Positions 44,530 through 53,840 are shown, numbered from the stretch's first letter. The stretch is 61,592 nt of DNA from Chryseobacterium gleum (GCA_945882095.1 CAMCWF010000013.1:1-61592); one strand, 5' to 3'. Translations and numbers: made by a program. Notes: generated from the sequence alone by a model not told the origin.

Positions 44530-45378
44530 TTAAGAAGAAGTGAATTTGCGTTTCGTCGCTCGATAAATCAAGAGGATTCCGATGACAACGAAGGGGATAC
44601 TGAGCATTTGACCGGTATTTAACATCAACTCTGCGTCCCTTGCGGTTTGTCCCTCTTTTAAAAATTCAATTAGAAACCTAAAACCAAAAATGAGCAAAAG
44701 GAAAACACCGAAAATATAACCCTCTTGCTTCCACTTGTCTTTTCTCCAATATAAGAATAACAAGACACCGAAGGAAATGAAATAACAGATGGCTTCATAC
44801 AATTGAGCCGGATGCCTTACCGGAATTTCTGACCAATCGCACAGGTATTGTCCATTGCTAAAATTCAAGCAGTCGTGGTGTAAGAAACGAAATCCCCATG
44901 GCACATCGGTAATGTATCCTACCATTTCGTGGTTCACAAGGTTTCCTAAGCGGATAAATGCACCTGCAATGGCAATGGGTGCTGCAATTCTGTCCAAAAT
45001 CCATAGGTATGGTTTTTTGACCGTCTTTTTAGAGAAATACCAAAGGGCGAAGAGAATTACAATGGCAGCGCCATGGCTCGCAAGTCCCCCTTCCCAAATT
45101 TTAACGATTTCCCAAGGATGAGAGAAGTAACCGTCTTCACCCCAATAAGGTCCGTAAAACAATACATGTCCCAATCGTGCCCCGATGACGGTAGCAGGTA
45201 CCATGTACATTACCAATTTGTCTAATAAATCATTGGAAATGTTTTCTCGTTTAAACATTGCGCGGATCACGAAATAACCAAGAATCATCCCGGAAACAAA
45301 TAGGAGGCCGTACCAGTTTGGGGTGCGGTAGCCAGGAATGATTTCTGCGTCAAAAGACCAATTGATTGCGAATAACAC
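44530..45378 (-). CDS. lgt: Prolipoprotein diacylglyceryl transferase
   Basis: A 282-residue seven-pass membrane enzyme that adds diacylglyceryl to the lipobox cysteine of prolipoproteins. Membrane segments are clear. GLASHGAAIVILFALW (the H-G site), GNLVNHEMVGYITDVPWGF (RxGNLxN-E pattern; Arg and Asn in AFIRLGNLVNHE) and RHPAQLYEA are family signatures. Starts with GTG at 45378; no in-frame ATG lies near. It is 64 bp upstream of pdhA on the same strand but with pdhA having its own promoter. Confidence 0.95.
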   Translation of the reverse strand: MLFAINWSFDAEIIPGYRTPNWYGLLFVSGMILGYFVIRAMFKRENISNDLLDKLVMYMVPATVIGARLGHVLFYGPYWGEDGYFSHPWEIVKIWEGGLASHGAAIVILFALWYFSKKTVKKPYLWILDRIAAPIAIAGAFIRLGNLVNHEMVGYITDVPWGFRFLHHDCLNFSNGQYLCDWSEIPVRHPAQLYEAICYFISFGVLLFLYWRKDKWKQEGYIFGVFLLLIFGFRFLIEFLKEGQTARDAELMLNTGQMLSIPFVVIGILLIYRATKRKFTSS

Positions 45379-45400
45379 TTGAATGGATTTGAATTGAACC

Positions 45401-45408
45401 CAAAGATA
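45401..45408 (-). promoter_or_regulatory. -7 promoter box TATCTTTG for lgt
   Basis: TATCTTTG on the minus strand ends 22 bases before the lgt GTG, in the gap next to the trhO stop. Confidence 0.45.
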
Positions 45409-45413
45409 AAATT

Positions 45414-46457
45414 TTATCCCTTTGCTTTGAACTTTATGTTGGAGGATCTTCCTTTTTTGAAAATCAGATTGCTTTTGGTCACCTGCTTTCTGATTTCTTT
45501 TTGGTCGGCTGGGGGAAGTTTTTTTATGTCTTTACATTCATCCGAACAACAATTTTCCATTTCACTTTTGCAATCTTCGCACTGGATAAAAAGTAGGTGA
45601 CAACCCTCAAACGCGCAGTTTGTATGTTCGTCGCTAGGCGCGCCACATTGATGGCAAACGCTGATGATGTCGGGTGAAATTCTTTCGGAACGACGTTCGT
45701 CAAACACAAAGTTCTTACCAATGAATTTGTTCGGAAGGCCTTCGGATTTACAGTCGTTGGCATATTTAATGATTCCGCCATCCAATTGATATACATTCTT
45801 AAATCCACGGTGCTTAAACCAAGCCGAAGCCTTCTCGCAACGTACCCCGCCGGTACAATACATAATTACATTTTTGTCCTCATTTCCTTTGAGTACCTCA
45901 GATTCAATCACCGGCAAAGAATCACGAAAGGTATCCACATCCGGTAAAACAGCATCCTTAAAATGCCCTACTTCGTGTTCGTAGTGGTTACGGAAATCAA
46001 CCAAAATACAGTTTTCATTGTCGGTGAGTTCATTGAATTCGCTTGCGTTAAGATGCAGCCCTTTATTGGTGACATCGAAGGTCTCATCCTCCAAACCATC
46101 GGCAAGGATTTTTGGACGCACCTTGATTTTTAATTTAAGAAAAGGAAATTCAGCCTCCCCTTTATCCACAGCGATGTTTAGGCGAACACCTTCTAAAAAA
46201 TCAATGCCATACAGCTGTTCTTTAAAGGTTTCAAAATGGGATTGAGGTACCGCAATTTGCGCATTAATCCCTTCAAGGGCAATGTAAACCCTTCCAATGA
46301 CATCGAATTCAAACCACTCTTTAAAAAGTTGGTTGCGAAAAACTTGTGGATCAATGATTTTAGCGTATTGGTAGAAAGACACGGTCACATATTCATGTCC
46401 TTTTTCCCGCAATTTCTTCTCAAGCTCCTCTTTACTGAATTTATTCCACAGTTGCAT
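45414..46457 (-). CDS. trhO: tRNA uridine(34) hydroxylase, rhodanese-domain type
   Basis: A 347-residue enzyme (formerly YceA) that forms 5-hydroxyuridine at tRNA position 34 using oxygen. An N-terminal acylphosphatase-like part (about 20-110) is followed by a rhodanese domain with the catalytic loop YCTGGVRCEKASAW and a C-terminal cysteine-rich segment (CHQCGAP, NCAFEGC, CEDCKSE, CCSDEC) that may bind metal. A palindrome with a CRP/FNR-like core lies 57 bp upstream. Confidence 0.93.
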   Translation of the reverse strand: MQLWNKFSKEELEKKLREKGHEYVTVSFYQYAKIIDPQVFRNQLFKEWFEFDVIGRVYIALEGINAQIAVPQSHFETFKEQLYGIDFLEGVRLNIAVDKGEAEFPFLKLKIKVRPKILADGLEDETFDVTNKGLHLNASEFNELTDNENCILVDFRNHYEHEVGHFKDAVLPDVDTFRDSLPVIESEVLKGNEDKNVIMYCTGGVRCEKASAWFKHRGFKNVYQLDGGIIKYANDCKSEGLPNKFIGKNFVFDERRSERISPDIISVCHQCGAPSDEHTNCAFEGCHLLFIQCEDCKSEMENCCSDECKDIKKLPPADQKEIRKQVTKSNLIFKKGRSSNIKFKAKG

Positions 46458-46513
46458 ACTATGTTGTTTACGTAAGATGGCTGTAAAATTAGTTAAATTG
46501 AAAATGGCAAAAG

Positions 46514-46527
46514 GTGATATTTATCAC
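46514..46527. promoter_or_regulatory. Palindrome GTGATATTTATCAC (CRP/FNR-like core)
   Basis: A perfect 6+2+6 palindrome whose inner part TGAT-N4-ATCA has the spacing of FNR/DNR-type half-sites (TTGAT-N4-ATCAA). It lies 57 bp upstream of trhO and 53 bp past the 3' end of a rhodanese gene. Confidence 0.4.
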
Positions 46528-46579
46528 ATATTACATTTTCTACATTCGTTGGGTATTGAAATGAAAAATGGCAATGGTG

Positions 46580-46882
46580 TTAGATCTTACCCTTTAGTTG
46601 CATCCATCCGCCGCCGTTGTAAACTTGGTTGTATCCGTTGTTTTTAAGGATGTTTTTTGCCGATGCACTGCGCATTCCAGATGCGCAACAGGTGATGATT
46701 ACCTTGTCTTTTGGTAAATTCTTAAGATGATTTGACAGATCTTGTAAAGGTATGTTTTTGGATCCCTTGATGTGGCCTCCTGCGAATTCTCCTGTGGTTC
46801 GAACATCCACAATCATTGCGCCTTCCTTAACCATAGCTGAAAAGTCGGTGCTTTTTCCGAATAGATTTGAAAACAGTCCCAT
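46580..46882 (-). CDS. Rhodanese-like sulfurtransferase, small
   Basis: A 100-residue single rhodanese domain: GAMIVDVRTTGEFAGGHIKG (start of the fold), and active loop CCASGMRSASAKN with the catalytic cysteine. It carries sulfane sulfur for cellular transfer. It is 2 bp after a sister gene and third in a unit of DUF6132, rhodanese, rhodanese. Confidence 0.9.
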   Translation of the reverse strand: MGLFSNLFGKSTDFSAMVKEGAMIVDVRTTGEFAGGHIKGSKNIPLQDLSNHLKNLPKDKVIITCCASGMRSASAKNILKNNGYNQVYNGGGWMQLKGKI

Positions 46883-46884
46883 TT

Positions 46885-47145
46885 TTATGAATTTATAAAT
46901 TGATTAACGTCCATCCATCCGCCGCCATTTTCGCAATTGATCCCTAAAGATTTACAATATTGGGTGGCTTGTTCACTTCGAATGCCTGCTGCACAACAAA
47001 AGATTAGAGGTTCCTTTAGTGCTTTGATTTCATCGATGCGCTGCATGATTTCTTGCAACGGGATGTTCACAGAGTCAACCACATGGCCTCCACTGAATTC
47101 TGCAACGGTTCTAACATCTACGATGGTTCCTTGAAATTCTTTCAT
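46885..47145 (-). CDS. Rhodanese-like sulfurtransferase, small
   Basis: An 86-residue single rhodanese domain: GTIVDVRTVAEFSGGHVVDS and active loop CCAAGIRSEQATQY. Closely similar to the next gene in layout, suggesting a tandem duplication. The ATG at 47145 starts the domain and overlaps the preceding DUF6132 stop by 4 bp (ATGA); a longer open frame to 47256 runs antisense-like through that gene in another frame and is not used. Confidence 0.88.
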   Translation of the reverse strand: MKEFQGTIVDVRTVAEFSGGHVVDSVNIPLQEIMQRIDEIKALKEPLIFCCAAGIRSEQATQYCKSLGINCENGGGWMDVNQFINS

Positions 47146-47339
47146 TTTTGTTTTTTGATTAATTGATAGATAAAATCGCTCCCTAAAAAGAAAACCACTC
47201 CGAAATACAAAATGGATATCCACAAGTTCCCTGTTATCATACAACCCTCTTCGCAACCTTTAAAGGTAAAATACCCATAGCCGAAGACCATTCCTGATAA
47301 GGTAGCGATGATTAGGTATGGATTTCTTTTGATTTTCAT
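47142..47339 (-). CDS. DUF6132-like small membrane protein
   Basis: A 65-residue protein with two hydrophobic segments (LIIATLSGMVFGYGYFTF and ISILYFGVVFFLGSDFIY) separated by a two-cysteine loop (KGCEEGCMITGNLW). Matches the DUF6132 pattern common in Bacteroidota beside rhodanese genes. It is first in a unit with two rhodaneses, so it may handle sulfur species at the membrane, though its role is not known. Confidence 0.8.
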   Translation of the reverse strand: MKIKRNPYLIIATLSGMVFGYGYFTFKGCEEGCMITGNLWISILYFGVVFFLGSDFIYQLIKKQK

Positions 47340-47347
47340 TTCTGGTA

Positions 47348-47355
47348 CAAAGTTA
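47348..47355 (-). promoter_or_regulatory. -7 promoter box TAACTTTG for the DUF6132-rhodanese unit
   Basis: TAACTTTG on the minus strand ends 8 bases before the DUF6132 ATG. It overlaps the divergent promoter region of the 47431 gene. Confidence 0.45.
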
Positions 47356-47370
47356 AGGGAGTGTTATAAT

Positions 47371-47400
47371 TTTGTATGTATCCCAGGTTACATACTTTTG
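47371..47400 (+). promoter_or_regulatory. Promoter of the 47431 gene (TTTG-N18-TACTTTTG)
   Basis: TTTG (47371-47374) and TACTTTTG (47393-47400) are 18 bases apart, close to the Bacteroidota pattern; the ATG is 30 bases further on. Confidence 0.5.
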
Positions 47401-47430
47401 GTTTTGAAATTAATTTTAATTTTAACCATT

Positions 47431-47919
47431 ATGAAACATATCCAAATAGAAAGTATTGAAAAGGCGATTGATATCGTCGACAACGCCAGTGATGAGCGAC
47501 TGGAAGAAGTAATTAACCAATATGCTGAATTGCAACCTGCACTGTTAGATTACGTGTTGGCAGCACCTACAGAGTATGAAAACGATGACCTAGAAGGACT
47601 CATTTTATATTATTTCTGGATTATCATTGAGGCCTTTGTACAAGAAGGTGTAGCTGTAAATGAAATCACAGATGATATGATCGCTGATTTTCAAGAGCCG
47701 TTTGCCGCTGTATTGGATGCTTACTTCGAAAGCGATGACGAAGCAACGGAACAAGAATTGGAAGATTTTTGCGACCAACCTCATTTAACCCAATTCATGT
47801 CTGTAGAAGTTTCTACCGAAGATGAAGATGGTACAACCTTAGATGAAGAAACAGCAACCCAGTTGTTTATCGTTTGTCTTGGAATGATTGCACTTCTAAA
47901 CCGAGCAATTAAAGCTTAA
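47431..47919 (+). CDS. Hypothetical acidic helical protein
   Basis: A 162-residue soluble protein, very rich in Glu and Asp (DDEATEQELEDFCD), predicted mostly helical. No family recognised. The ATG at 47431 is chosen because it follows a promoter and begins the charged segment MKHIQIESIEKAIDIVDN; the frame is open 41 codons further upstream, but that part includes hydrophobic residues and lies over the promoter. It converges on the CotH gene with a 4-bp overlap. Confidence 0.72.
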   Translation: MKHIQIESIEKAIDIVDNASDERLEEVINQYAELQPALLDYVLAAPTEYENDDLEGLILYYFWIIIEAFVQEGVAVNEITDDMIADFQEPFAAVLDAYFESDDEATEQELEDFCDQPHLTQFMSVEVSTEDEDGTTLDEETATQLFIVCLGMIALLNRAIKA

Positions 47920-50900
47920 ATTTTTATAAAAGGCAGGGAGATTACTGCATTCGATTTTTGTATTCGGATGTAGTATAACCCATGGCTTAGGGTTGATACA
48001 TCTAATGTAGTTCCTATCACTTTTTCTATGGAGGGAGGAAGGAAGGAAGTTTTTAACAGTTGACCTTCCAAGTTGTACACCGTTATCTCAGTGGTACCTT
48101 TGTCCGAACCCGTGTTGTTAATCGATAGGTTGAGAACATCCGAAGTTGGATTTGGGAAGATGATTGCCAATTCGTCACCGTTGTAGATTGGACAAGGGCT
48201 AAACATACGTCCAGGTGAGCCTCCTTCACATCCCGCAAACCAAAATTCGCCCAAGGTTTGATTTTCACCACCCACTGAATACTCAAAAGTAAAGTCCGTT
48301 GCAAAAGGAACGCTTGGCCATGTAGAAACGCTGTCGTAATTAATGCTTTGTATTAATGTCCCGTTAGAATTGTATATCCGCATGGCGTCCTTTTTAGAAA
48401 TCCCGAAAGGAATTCCGGATAAAATTTTTCCAGTGAAATCTTGATGGCGATAGTGGAACAGACCTGAATCTTTTGCAATCACCATAAATTCTCCCGGTTC
48501 CAAAGTCATTCCATCAAGAGGGAAAATGTGGTCGTCTTTTTCATCCTTAAAAATGTATCCGTTCAATGAAATTGCAATACTGCCTGTATTTTGTATTTCT
48601 ATCCAATCCTCAGCGTTGTAGGGAATTTGGTCCTTGCCAAGGTTGAATTCGCTTACCACAAGGTCTTCACTGCACGGGGAATAAGCTTCTCCAGGTGATC
48701 CGGCAATGCATCCGCAAAACCAAACATTTTCATTAAAATCTGTTTTGTTCAATACACCGTTTTCCATGGTGCGTCCAAATCCGTCTGCACATCGCATGGA
48801 GGACCAATCACCTTGAAATTTCATGGCAATGACCGTGTCTTGGTTCGGGGCAAAGAGGTAGATTGAATCCTCAGAATTGGTCCAACCAAATCTTGTGCTT
48901 CCGATCACATTGGTGACATTGGGGTATACACCCATGAATTGGGATAGGTTTTGTGCGATTACCAAATGGCCTTTTGCAGGTATTTTGGTGTGGTCAGGGA
49001 ATTCAAACAAATCGTAGAAATCATTGCTTTTTAAAGTCCACGAAGTGAGGTTGATTTCATGATCACCATAGTTGTGTATTTCAATCCAATTGCCTCCGTC
49101 GTGTGTTTCGTCGGGGTTGTAGTTTATTTCAGAAAGGGTCAATGTGGTATCTGCTTTTACGCCCTCAAACACAGCGATGAAAAAGCTGCTCGTTGCTATG
49201 TTTAGGTCGAGTGATGCTGTTTCTTTAAGTGAGTCGGGAATGTTGCTGTTATTATCCCAAAATTTGAAGGTGTATCCCGGGTTTGCTACGGCGGTAATTT
49301 CGACAGGATTCCCATCAAAATAAACCCCTGTCCAAGGCAATGAATCCGGTACAATCGTACTTATTTTTATGTAACCTGCTTGCGGTGGGGCTGCATAAAG
49401 CGTTACATCTACAGGTTTTACCAAACCAAAGGTGCTTACGATTTGTTGGCGTACAACCGGCGATCGATTTGCAAACTGATATACGATGCTTTCTTTTTGG
49501 TTAAAATAGTTAGCCAATCCTCCTGCGACATCGCCTGTCCATAATTCGAATTGCCTAGGCATTTCTGGCAGGAGCTCATTGTACATTTGATTGATGATCG
49601 GGAGGTAATGATTGGGGTGAAAGGTCGTATTCATTAAATCTGCAAAACGATTGATGAAATACTTTTTATAGATTGAATCTTGAAGCAAATTCATGTAAAT
49701 GTCGTTGTAGTAATTCGGTAAATTTCCGTAGGCAATGTGATCGAACATGTTTGCATTGTAATCGGTCCAACCCCCAAGTCCCCACTCTAGGTCTTGTAAA
49801 AAGAACTTCCATCTGTTGTCAAAAGTCCTTGGCCTGGCAATCTTCATGTTGTTCCAAATCCAATCTGTATTGGCATACCAATTTTCACCAATCATGTAAT
49901 CCGCAAAATTCTTGGTGTCAAGCTTTAAATCACAATATTTTAAATAGTTAGAATCGAGTTTGTCGAAATTCTTTATAAAATCTACCATCGTAAGGAAGGA
50001 GGTGTCAGAACCTTTGATGGTACGCAGATAGGATCCGTAAAAATAACTAACGGAAAGCAGGTCAAGGCTGTCGGGGTTGTTTCCATAATTCTCAGTAAAA
50101 TACCCTTCGTTTGCTTTTTCCCGAAGTTCATAAACCCCAAAATACGAACCGTTTATGTAAACGTTTGCGGGACGATACGCTTGAGAATTTGTCAGCGACT
50201 TTCGCATGATGCGTATAAAAGTAGCGTCGCGCTGAGGGTATTGGTTCCAAAAATTACTTCCATTCCGAATGAACAAAGCATAATAATCTTTTACGTGCGG
50301 TTTTTCAGGAATGATGGGATAATGAACAGGGTTTCCCGTTCCGAAGGTGTTGTTTGCCGGTTCAACCGTAACACTGTGTTGAGGATGGGACCGGCTTCCT
50401 CCGGCGCCTCCGTCTGGTTTTACAGAAGCCTTACTTTCAAATTGTTTGATTCCGTTTTCGTCAAAATATTCGATGACACATCCCCTCTTCCAATCTGTCC
50501 ACCAATTGTCAAAAATTCCATTTCCTCCATATAAATCCTCGTTGTTAATGGTTAAAGACACAATCGGAATCGTAGAAGTTTCAGAAAACAAAAAGGTCTC
50601 TGCCTCTACAGGACTTGGCAAAAGGTTGGTTCCATTTGCAAAACAACGCACTTTCAACACGGCGTTTGAACCTATGGTAATTGGGCCTAAAAATACAATG
50701 GAATTGGTGTCTGGATCTTGGCCGCTTAAGGTATAGCGAACAATTCCGTTTTGTGTGGATTGATTGGTTACGTTGACTTGAATGCTGGTCTGAAAAATCC
50801 CGCCATGGGTCTGAATAAGGGGAATGGTTTCGTATCCAATATATCCTTGGGCTGCGTTGTTGCTAACATTGGGTGTTGGGTTCGGAAACACTACATGGGG

Positions 50901-51905
50901 ACCAAATCCATCCGTGATTTTGCCAATCGACATGTTGGGCTCTAAATCAGGAACATAAATTGAATCTATCAGTTGTCCTAAAGGATTGGAGAGGTAAATG
51001 GTTTCTCCTGTTGTGGCAATGCCGAAATTGGTCTCTATTTCTACCCCGTAGTTGTTGTTGAAATACGGATGGGTATCTCCATTGAATTGCTGGTTAGCCG
51101 TTGCGAATCCAAAACTTAAAAAGGGTCTGCAGGTAAGGTCGTCGTCAAAGGGGTTCGTATTGTGAACTTCGATGGCTAAGGTATTTGTTCCATTGTGGAG
51201 GACATTGTTCAAGATGCCCATGTTAAGGTTGAATCCCGTAATGGGTTGACCTTGGTACAACAATGCCTCATGATCCGTCGCCACGTCATCGTAATTTGGT
51301 GGGTTCCCAACAACCCCTGAACGTGCTACCTCCGTACCGTTTATGTAGGCCACAAAACCATCGTCGTAATCAATGTCGAGAATGGCTTTGGTGATGTCGT
51401 TGTAGTCAGAAATGGTAAAATTTGTCCTGGCGTACAACGTGTTGTAAGGTCCAACAATATCCGTGGTATCGTCGCCATCCCCATATCCGATTCCCATTTT
51501 ATCGATTTGCCAACCGTTTGGAACGAAGTTTTCCTCACGCCAATTGGGTATGTTCGAAACAGGTAAAGTGTAATGCCAAAGATAACTTGTGTCGACCGCT
51601 GTTTCATAATGGTTAACCAACGGGATGGAAGTATTCTTTGCTGCCAATATGGTTAGGAATTGCTGGCCTCCTATCTGCGTTGGGGGAAAAAACCATTTTT
51701 GCAGTTGGTTGGGGTCATCAGACAATGCATAGCCTTGTAGGGAAATGGCAAAATTTACGGGGTTGTAAATCTCTATCCAATCGGGGGAACTGCCATTTTG
51801 CAAGACGTAAACGCTTCCATTTGAATTGCTTGCCTCATTAATGAAGAGTTGACCCCAATAAATGTTCGTCGTCAGTAAGAAAAGAAAGAAGTAAAATTTC
51901 CTCAT
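47916..51905 (-). CDS. CotH-type kinase / lamin-tail T9SS surface protein
   Basis: A 1329-residue exported protein. Signal peptide MRKFYFFLFLLTTNIYWGQ; an N-terminal lamin-tail domain (FINEASNSNG ... DWIEIYNPVNFAISLQGY); a chitobiase-like segment (GIVRYTLSGQDPDTNS); a CotH domain over about 455-760 (GGSRSHPQHSVTVEPANNTF, NGSYFGVYELREKANEGYF, WKFFLQDLEWGLGG); two further lamin-tail domains (LTLSEINYNPDE, LVVSEFNLGKDQ); and a type A tail (AIIFPNPTSDVLNLS ... SLPFIKI). CotH proteins are atypical secreted protein kinases; which residues act here is not proven. Confidence 0.88.
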   Translation of the reverse strand: MRKFYFFLFLLTTNIYWGQLFINEASNSNGSVYVLQNGSSPDWIEIYNPVNFAISLQGYALSDDPNQLQKWFFPPTQIGGQQFLTILAAKNTSIPLVNHYETAVDTSYLWHYTLPVSNIPNWREENFVPNGWQIDKMGIGYGDGDDTTDIVGPYNTLYARTNFTISDYNDITKAILDIDYDDGFVAYINGTEVARSGVVGNPPNYDDVATDHEALLYQGQPITGFNLNMGILNNVLHNGTNTLAIEVHNTNPFDDDLTCRPFLSFGFATANQQFNGDTHPYFNNNYGVEIETNFGIATTGETIYLSNPLGQLIDSIYVPDLEPNMSIGKITDGFGPHVVFPNPTPNVSNNAAQGYIGYETIPLIQTHGGIFQTSIQVNVTNQSTQNGIVRYTLSGQDPDTNSIVFLGPITIGSNAVLKVRCFANGTNLLPSPVEAETFLFSETSTIPIVSLTINNEDLYGGNGIFDNWWTDWKRGCVIEYFDENGIKQFESKASVKPDGGAGGSRSHPQHSVTVEPANNTFGTGNPVHYPIIPEKPHVKDYYALFIRNGSNFWNQYPQRDATFIRIMRKSLTNSQAYRPANVYINGSYFGVYELREKANEGYFTENYGNNPDSLDLLSVSYFYGSYLRTIKGSDTSFLTMVDFIKNFDKLDSNYLKYCDLKLDTKNFADYMIGENWYANTDWIWNNMKIARPRTFDNRWKFFLQDLEWGLGGWTDYNANMFDHIAYGNLPNYYNDIYMNLLQDSIYKKYFINRFADLMNTTFHPNHYLPIINQMYNELLPEMPRQFELWTGDVAGGLANYFNQKESIVYQFANRSPVVRQQIVSTFGLVKPVDVTLYAAPPQAGYIKISTIVPDSLPWTGVYFDGNPVEITAVANPGYTFKFWDNNSNIPDSLKETASLDLNIATSSFFIAVFEGVKADTTLTLSEINYNPDETHDGGNWIEIHNYGDHEINLTSWTLKSNDFYDLFEFPDHTKIPAKGHLVIAQNLSQFMGVYPNVTNVIGSTRFGWTNSEDSIYLFAPNQDTVIAMKFQGDWSSMRCADGFGRTMENGVLNKTDFNENVWFCGCIAGSPGEAYSPCSEDLVVSEFNLGKDQIPYNAEDWIEIQNTGSIAISLNGYIFKDEKDDHIFPLDGMTLEPGEFMVIAKDSGLFHYRHQDFTGKILSGIPFGISKKDAMRIYNSNGTLIQSINYDSVSTWPSVPFATDFTFEYSVGGENQTLGEFWFAGCEGGSPGRMFSPCPIYNGDELAIIFPNPTSDVLNLSINNTGSDKGTTEITVYNLEGQLLKTSFLPPSIEKVIGTTLDVSTLSHGLYYIRIQKSNAVISLPFIKI

Positions 51906-51910
51906 CCTTC

Positions 51911-51918
51911 CAAAATTA
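51911..51918 (-). promoter_or_regulatory. -7 promoter box TAATTTTG for the CotH gene
   Basis: TAATTTTG on the minus strand ends 5 bases before the ATG, with GAAGG (Shine-Dalgarno-like) in between, so a very short leader is likely. Confidence 0.45.
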
Positions 51919-51941
51919 CGGAATTATTAATAGAATGAAAA

Positions 51942-52802
51942 TTAAAGGAATAGAAAAGACAGGGTAAGGGAGAGAAGACAAAGGCCGAGGCCAATGATTT
52001 TTTGTATAGAAAAGGTTTCCTTGAGGAGTAAAAAGCCTAAGAGACTTGACAATGTTACCACACCAACATTTGCGATAGACAATACTTTTGAGGGTTCCCA
52101 ACCTGAACTTTCATAGGATTTTACCAATAAAAATATGGAGAAGTAATTCGGGACACCCAACAGAATTCCTGCACCCCAGCTTCGGAGGTTGAATTTCTTT
52201 TTACCTTTTAAAACCTGGTAAACCAAAAAGCTGCCCCCAAAAAATCCTGCGAATAGAAATCCTACCGATGAAAACAATCCCATGTGATAACCTACCAAAA
52301 ATTTCGCTTGAATGAGGTACAAAACAACGTCTAATACTGCGCTTCCAAAAAACAAAACGATCAGCATCCAAAGGTGTTTTTTTTGTTCCTGATTTCCTTT
52401 GGTTACACTTACCGTGAATACGCCAACCAAAGACAACGCTAAAGTAATGGTTCCGAATATGCCGATGGCAGCCCCAGAAATGAGCAGTACGGCAATGACC
52501 GAGAGTGCCATCGACATTTTAACAGAAATTGAAGTGGTTGAAATCCCATTTTTTTGGGAACTGGTTCCCATAAGTACGAAGAGGGAAATGAATAGAATTC
52601 CACAGGTTAATCCCGAAAGTAGTACGGATGTATAATCAATCTTTACAGGAATTTCCTGGTGGAATAACAGAATTCCGCACAAAGCGGCGACAAAATAATT
52701 GGAAAGAACGGCTTGAAACGTATCCACATTCCATTTGGGGAACGACTTGAATAAAACGAAGATCAGGCTGGACGCAACGATGCTAAAAATAAGGTCTATC
52801 AT
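51942..52802 (-). CDS. EamA/DMT-family transporter
   Basis: A 286-residue membrane protein with about ten hydrophobic segments and the two-repeat drug/metabolite transporter layout, the second repeat ending GVVTLSSLLGFLLLKETFSI, the usual final helix pattern. The substrate is unknown; riboflavin-linked export is a possibility only because its start overlaps the ribD stop by 4 bp. Confidence 0.88.
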   Translation of the reverse strand: MIDLIFSIVASSLIFVLFKSFPKWNVDTFQAVLSNYFVAALCGILLFHQEIPVKIDYTSVLLSGLTCGILFISLFVLMGTSSQKNGISTTSISVKMSMALSVIAVLLISGAAIGIFGTITLALSLVGVFTVSVTKGNQEQKKHLWMLIVLFFGSAVLDVVLYLIQAKFLVGYHMGLFSSVGFLFAGFFGGSFLVYQVLKGKKKFNLRSWGAGILLGVPNYFSIFLLVKSYESSGWEPSKVLSIANVGVVTLSSLLGFLLLKETFSIQKIIGLGLCLLSLTLSFLFL

Positions 52803-53836
52803 TTTCTTTTGTAATAATAAAGGGTGTCAGAAGGACCAAAAGGGTGGGATTTGAAAGGCGTTTTGGTAAGCACGGGTGCACGCATTCCTTCCTTGTATTT
52901 TATTTTGCTAACAATCACGCGGGCTTCATCCCACACATTGTCGAGGATGAAATATTGCAAAGTTCTGCTACCTCCCTCGACCAAAATGCTGAGGATGTTT
53001 CGTTTATAAAGTTCTTCAAGAATTGCCTTCGTCGTTGTTTCTTGAATTTTAACCCATTCGATCAGGCCTTGTGTATCACTTTTGACACGATTGAACACAA
53101 TCGTTGGGGCTTCCCCCGAAAAAACACTCACGTCCTTACTTAGTTGCAGGTTGCTGTCGATCACAATTCGGGTGGGATTTTTCCCATTAAATTCCCGCAC
53201 CGTTAAGGATGGATTGTCGTTAAGGATTGTGTTTCTTCCCACAAGAATTCCCTGCTCCTCACTGCGCCATTTATGAACCAAAACTTTGGTTTCAGCACTT
53301 GAGATCCAATTGATTCCGGTGTCCTCTTCTTCGCGGTTTCGGTCCAAAAAACCATCCAAGGTTTGGGCCCATTTTAAAATTACATAAGGTCTCCGTTTTT
53401 CTTGAAAGGTAAAAAATCGCTTGTTCAAGTACCTGCAAGCATCATAAAGCACCCCTTCGATGACTTCAATCCCTGCTTTCATTAACCCATCTATACCTTT
53501 CCCGGAAACCGAAGGATTTGAATCCCTGCAACCAATAACAACGGTCCGAGGTTTGCATTCGATCAACGAAACAGTACATGGAGGCGTTTTTCCAAAATGT
53601 GTACAAGGTTCCAAGGAAACGTAAAAGGTCGCCCCCGCGAGGGTACTTTTGTCGGCAACATTTGCAATAGCGTTGATTTCTGCGTGTGGACCGCCAAAAT
53701 ATCCGTGGTAGCCTTCGCCTAATATCTCACCGTTTTTTACAATCACGCATCCAACCATTGGATTAGGTGAAACTTTGCCTTGTCCAGCATAAGCCAAATC
53801 GATGCATCGCTGCATGTAAATCTCATGATTCTCCAC
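52799..53836 (-). CDS. ribD: Bifunctional riboflavin deaminase/reductase RibD
   Basis: A 345-residue enzyme for two steps of riboflavin synthesis: deamination of the pyrimidine intermediate and reduction of its ribosyl side chain. The deaminase domain has the zinc motif GPHAEINAIANV and PCTHFGKTPPCT. The reductase domain has LKWAQTLDGFLDRN and LVEGGSRTLQYFI. The GTG at 53836 is chosen (MENHEIYMQRCIDLA) because the longer open frame to 53935 overlaps era and a TATTTTTG promoter box lies 4 bases upstream. The ATG at 53815 is an alternative. Confidence 0.93.
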   Translation of the reverse strand: MENHEIYMQRCIDLAYAGQGKVSPNPMVGCVIVKNGEILGEGYHGYFGGPHAEINAIANVADKSTLAGATFYVSLEPCTHFGKTPPCTVSLIECKPRTVVIGCRDSNPSVSGKGIDGLMKAGIEVIEGVLYDACRYLNKRFFTFQEKRRPYVILKWAQTLDGFLDRNREEEDTGINWISSAETKVLVHKWRSEEQGILVGRNTILNDNPSLTVREFNGKNPTRIVIDSNLQLSKDVSVFSGEAPTIVFNRVKSDTQGLIEWVKIQETTTKAILEELYKRNILSILVEGGSRTLQYFILDNVWDEARVIVSKIKYKEGMRAPVLTKTPFKSHPFGPSDTLYYYKRK

Positions 53837-53840
53837 GGTA

